Assembly (NCBI GenBank): GCA_031277355.1 | Contig: JAITMN010000362.1 | Span: 1 to 7,151 of the forward strand | DNA length: 7,151 nt | Reading direction: 5' to 3' | Source: Nevskiaceae bacterium | Lineage (GTDB): Bacteria; Pseudomonadota; Gammaproteobacteria; Steroidobacterales; Steroidobacteraceae | Program-made: the position numbers and the translations under genes | Notes under the pieces: model-generated | What the model saw: only the letters and a program-made list of their open reading frames with translations | Told to the model about the DNA's origin: nothing | Databases searched by the model: none | In this document: positions 6,484 through 7,151 of the stretch, piece after piece | Numbering within the stretch: position 1 is the first letter of the stretch | How the letters are laid out: the number at the start of each line of letters is the position of its first letter

Positions 6484-7151
6484 ATGAATCATCAGATGCT
6501 TTGGATACAGTCGGAAAAAATCAACACGGCGCTGGGCAACAAGCTGTTCAATCAGGCCCGCTCGCTGGCGCGTACTGCGCTGCGCACGGCCGATGGCAAG
6601 CCTATTCACTGGACCGATCTTGCCGGTGTTCATGTCATCGCCGGTGATCTGTTGCAAGCCGAGCAGACGCTGAGCGAGGCGATCACCCGTTTTGATCTGC
6701 CGCATCTCTACAGCTTCCGCGCCTATGTGCGTCACGCGGGCAAGCGCTACGACAGTGCGCTGGAAGACCTGAAAGAAGCCGAGCGCCGCGCGCCCGACGA
6801 CACCTCGATTCAGAACAACCTTGCCGCCGCGTTGATGGATCGCGGAAGAAACGAGGAATCGGCGGCGTATCTGCAAAAGGTGCTGAAGAAGAATCCGGAT
6901 CATCTGGATGCGCTGTCGAATCTTTCGGCGATCTACAGCCGATTGAAGCACCACGGCGAAGCGATCAAGCTGACGCGCCGCCGTCTGGAATTGAAGCCCG
7001 ACAACGCCGAAGCGTATCTGACGCTGCTCGATCAGTTGCGATCAGCGGGGTTGTTGACGCAGTTCAAGGAAGTCTTCGATCTGGACCGGGCCAAGTCTGC
7101 GTTTGAACAGGCGCAGCGCTTCGAAACATTCAACGCGCTGACCTTCGTGGA
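6484..7151 (+). CDS. Tetratricopeptide-repeat protein (3' end beyond the window)
   Basis: The frame is open from ATG 6484 to the right edge, with 222 complete codons translated by hand. It has no signal peptide or membrane span, so it is probably cytosolic. TPR-like helix pairs are at about 40-71 (imperfect), 73-104, 107-140 and 141-174. The last two are the clearest, with NNLAAALMDRGRNEESAAYL then NPDH, and LSNLSAIYSRLKHHGEAIKL then KPDN. TPRs bind other proteins or bring substrates to an attached enzyme domain. After residue 195 the pattern becomes AKSAFEQAQRFETFNAL, which could be the junction to a catalytic domain such as a sulfotransferase, 2OG-Fe(II) oxygenase or O-GlcNAc transferase-like domain; the visible part cannot decide. 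The start is uncertain: AGGG abuts ATG 6484, which is too close, while ATG 6496 (Met5) has it about 12 bases upstream. It lies 18 bases after the exporter stop and may share its transcript. Confidence 0.88.
   Translation, partial: MNHQMLWIQSEKINTALGNKLFNQARSLARTALRTADGKPIHWTDLAGVHVIAGDLLQAEQTLSEAITRFDLPHLYSFRAYVRHAGKRYDSALEDLKEAERRAPDDTSIQNNLAAALMDRGRNEESAAYLQKVLKKNPDHLDALSNLSAIYSRLKHHGEAIKLTRRRLELKPDNAEAYLTLLDQLRSAGLLTQFKEVFDLDRAKSAFEQAQRFETFNALTFV

Noticed and set aside
4944..6647. Plus-strand open frame of 567 codons
   Set aside because: It is a frame shifted from the exporter, Arg/Gly/His-rich, and crosses from the intergenic region through the exporter into the TPR gene without any domain.
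5971..6954. Minus-strand open frame of 327 codons
   Set aside because: It is antisense to the exporter and TPR genes and Arg/Gln/His-rich with no recognisable fold.
1..7151. CRISPR arrays, insertion sequences, tRNA or rRNA genes, phage or defence genes
   Set aside because: I saw no spaced direct repeats, transposase motifs or cloverleaf-like segments; nearly every base is within a recognised housekeeping-type gene.

Overview
The window looks like ordinary chromosome from a high-GC Gram-negative bacterium, probably a gamma- or betaproteobacterium. That placement rests on the GC-rich third codon positions and on the MoxR AAA+ ATPase / DUF58 / TgpA-type transglutaminase gene set, which matches the arrangement I recall around tgpA in Pseudomonas. 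The genus cannot be fixed from this sequence. Coding density is very high. I see no mobile element, CRISPR array, tRNA, rRNA or phage gene.

Left part, minus strand, read from right to left (4963 to 1). An aldo/keto reductase (4963-4019) is followed after a short gap by a MoxR-family AAA+ ATPase (3952-2957). Next come a DUF58 membrane protein (2950-2057) and a large membrane-anchored transglutaminase-like protein (2060 to the left edge, still open). The last three are packed like one operon: 4 to 7 bases separate ATPase and DUF58, and DUF58 and the transglutaminase share an ATGA stop/start overlap. In this family the ATPase is thought to act as a chaperone or remodeller for the DUF58 partner. 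The transglutaminase-like protein carries a periplasmic Cys-His-Asp domain (C406, H450, D466) between seven or so N-terminal membrane spans and one C-terminal span. The set is associated with cell-envelope function.

Right part, plus strand. After a 137-base divergent intergenic region (4964-5100) comes a DHA2-type (EmrB/QacA-like) major facilitator exporter (5101-6465). Eighteen bases later starts a tetratricopeptide-repeat protein (6484 to the right edge, open).

All complete genes look intact, with their key residues present. I found no convincing sign of an undescribed system. The points most worth a second look are the lack of a recognisable metal-binding site in the vWA-like part of the DUF58 protein, the unknown C-terminal domain of the TPR protein, two interleaved GC-rich inverted repeats in the divergent region, and the aldo/keto reductase lying directly upstream of the MoxR cassette.
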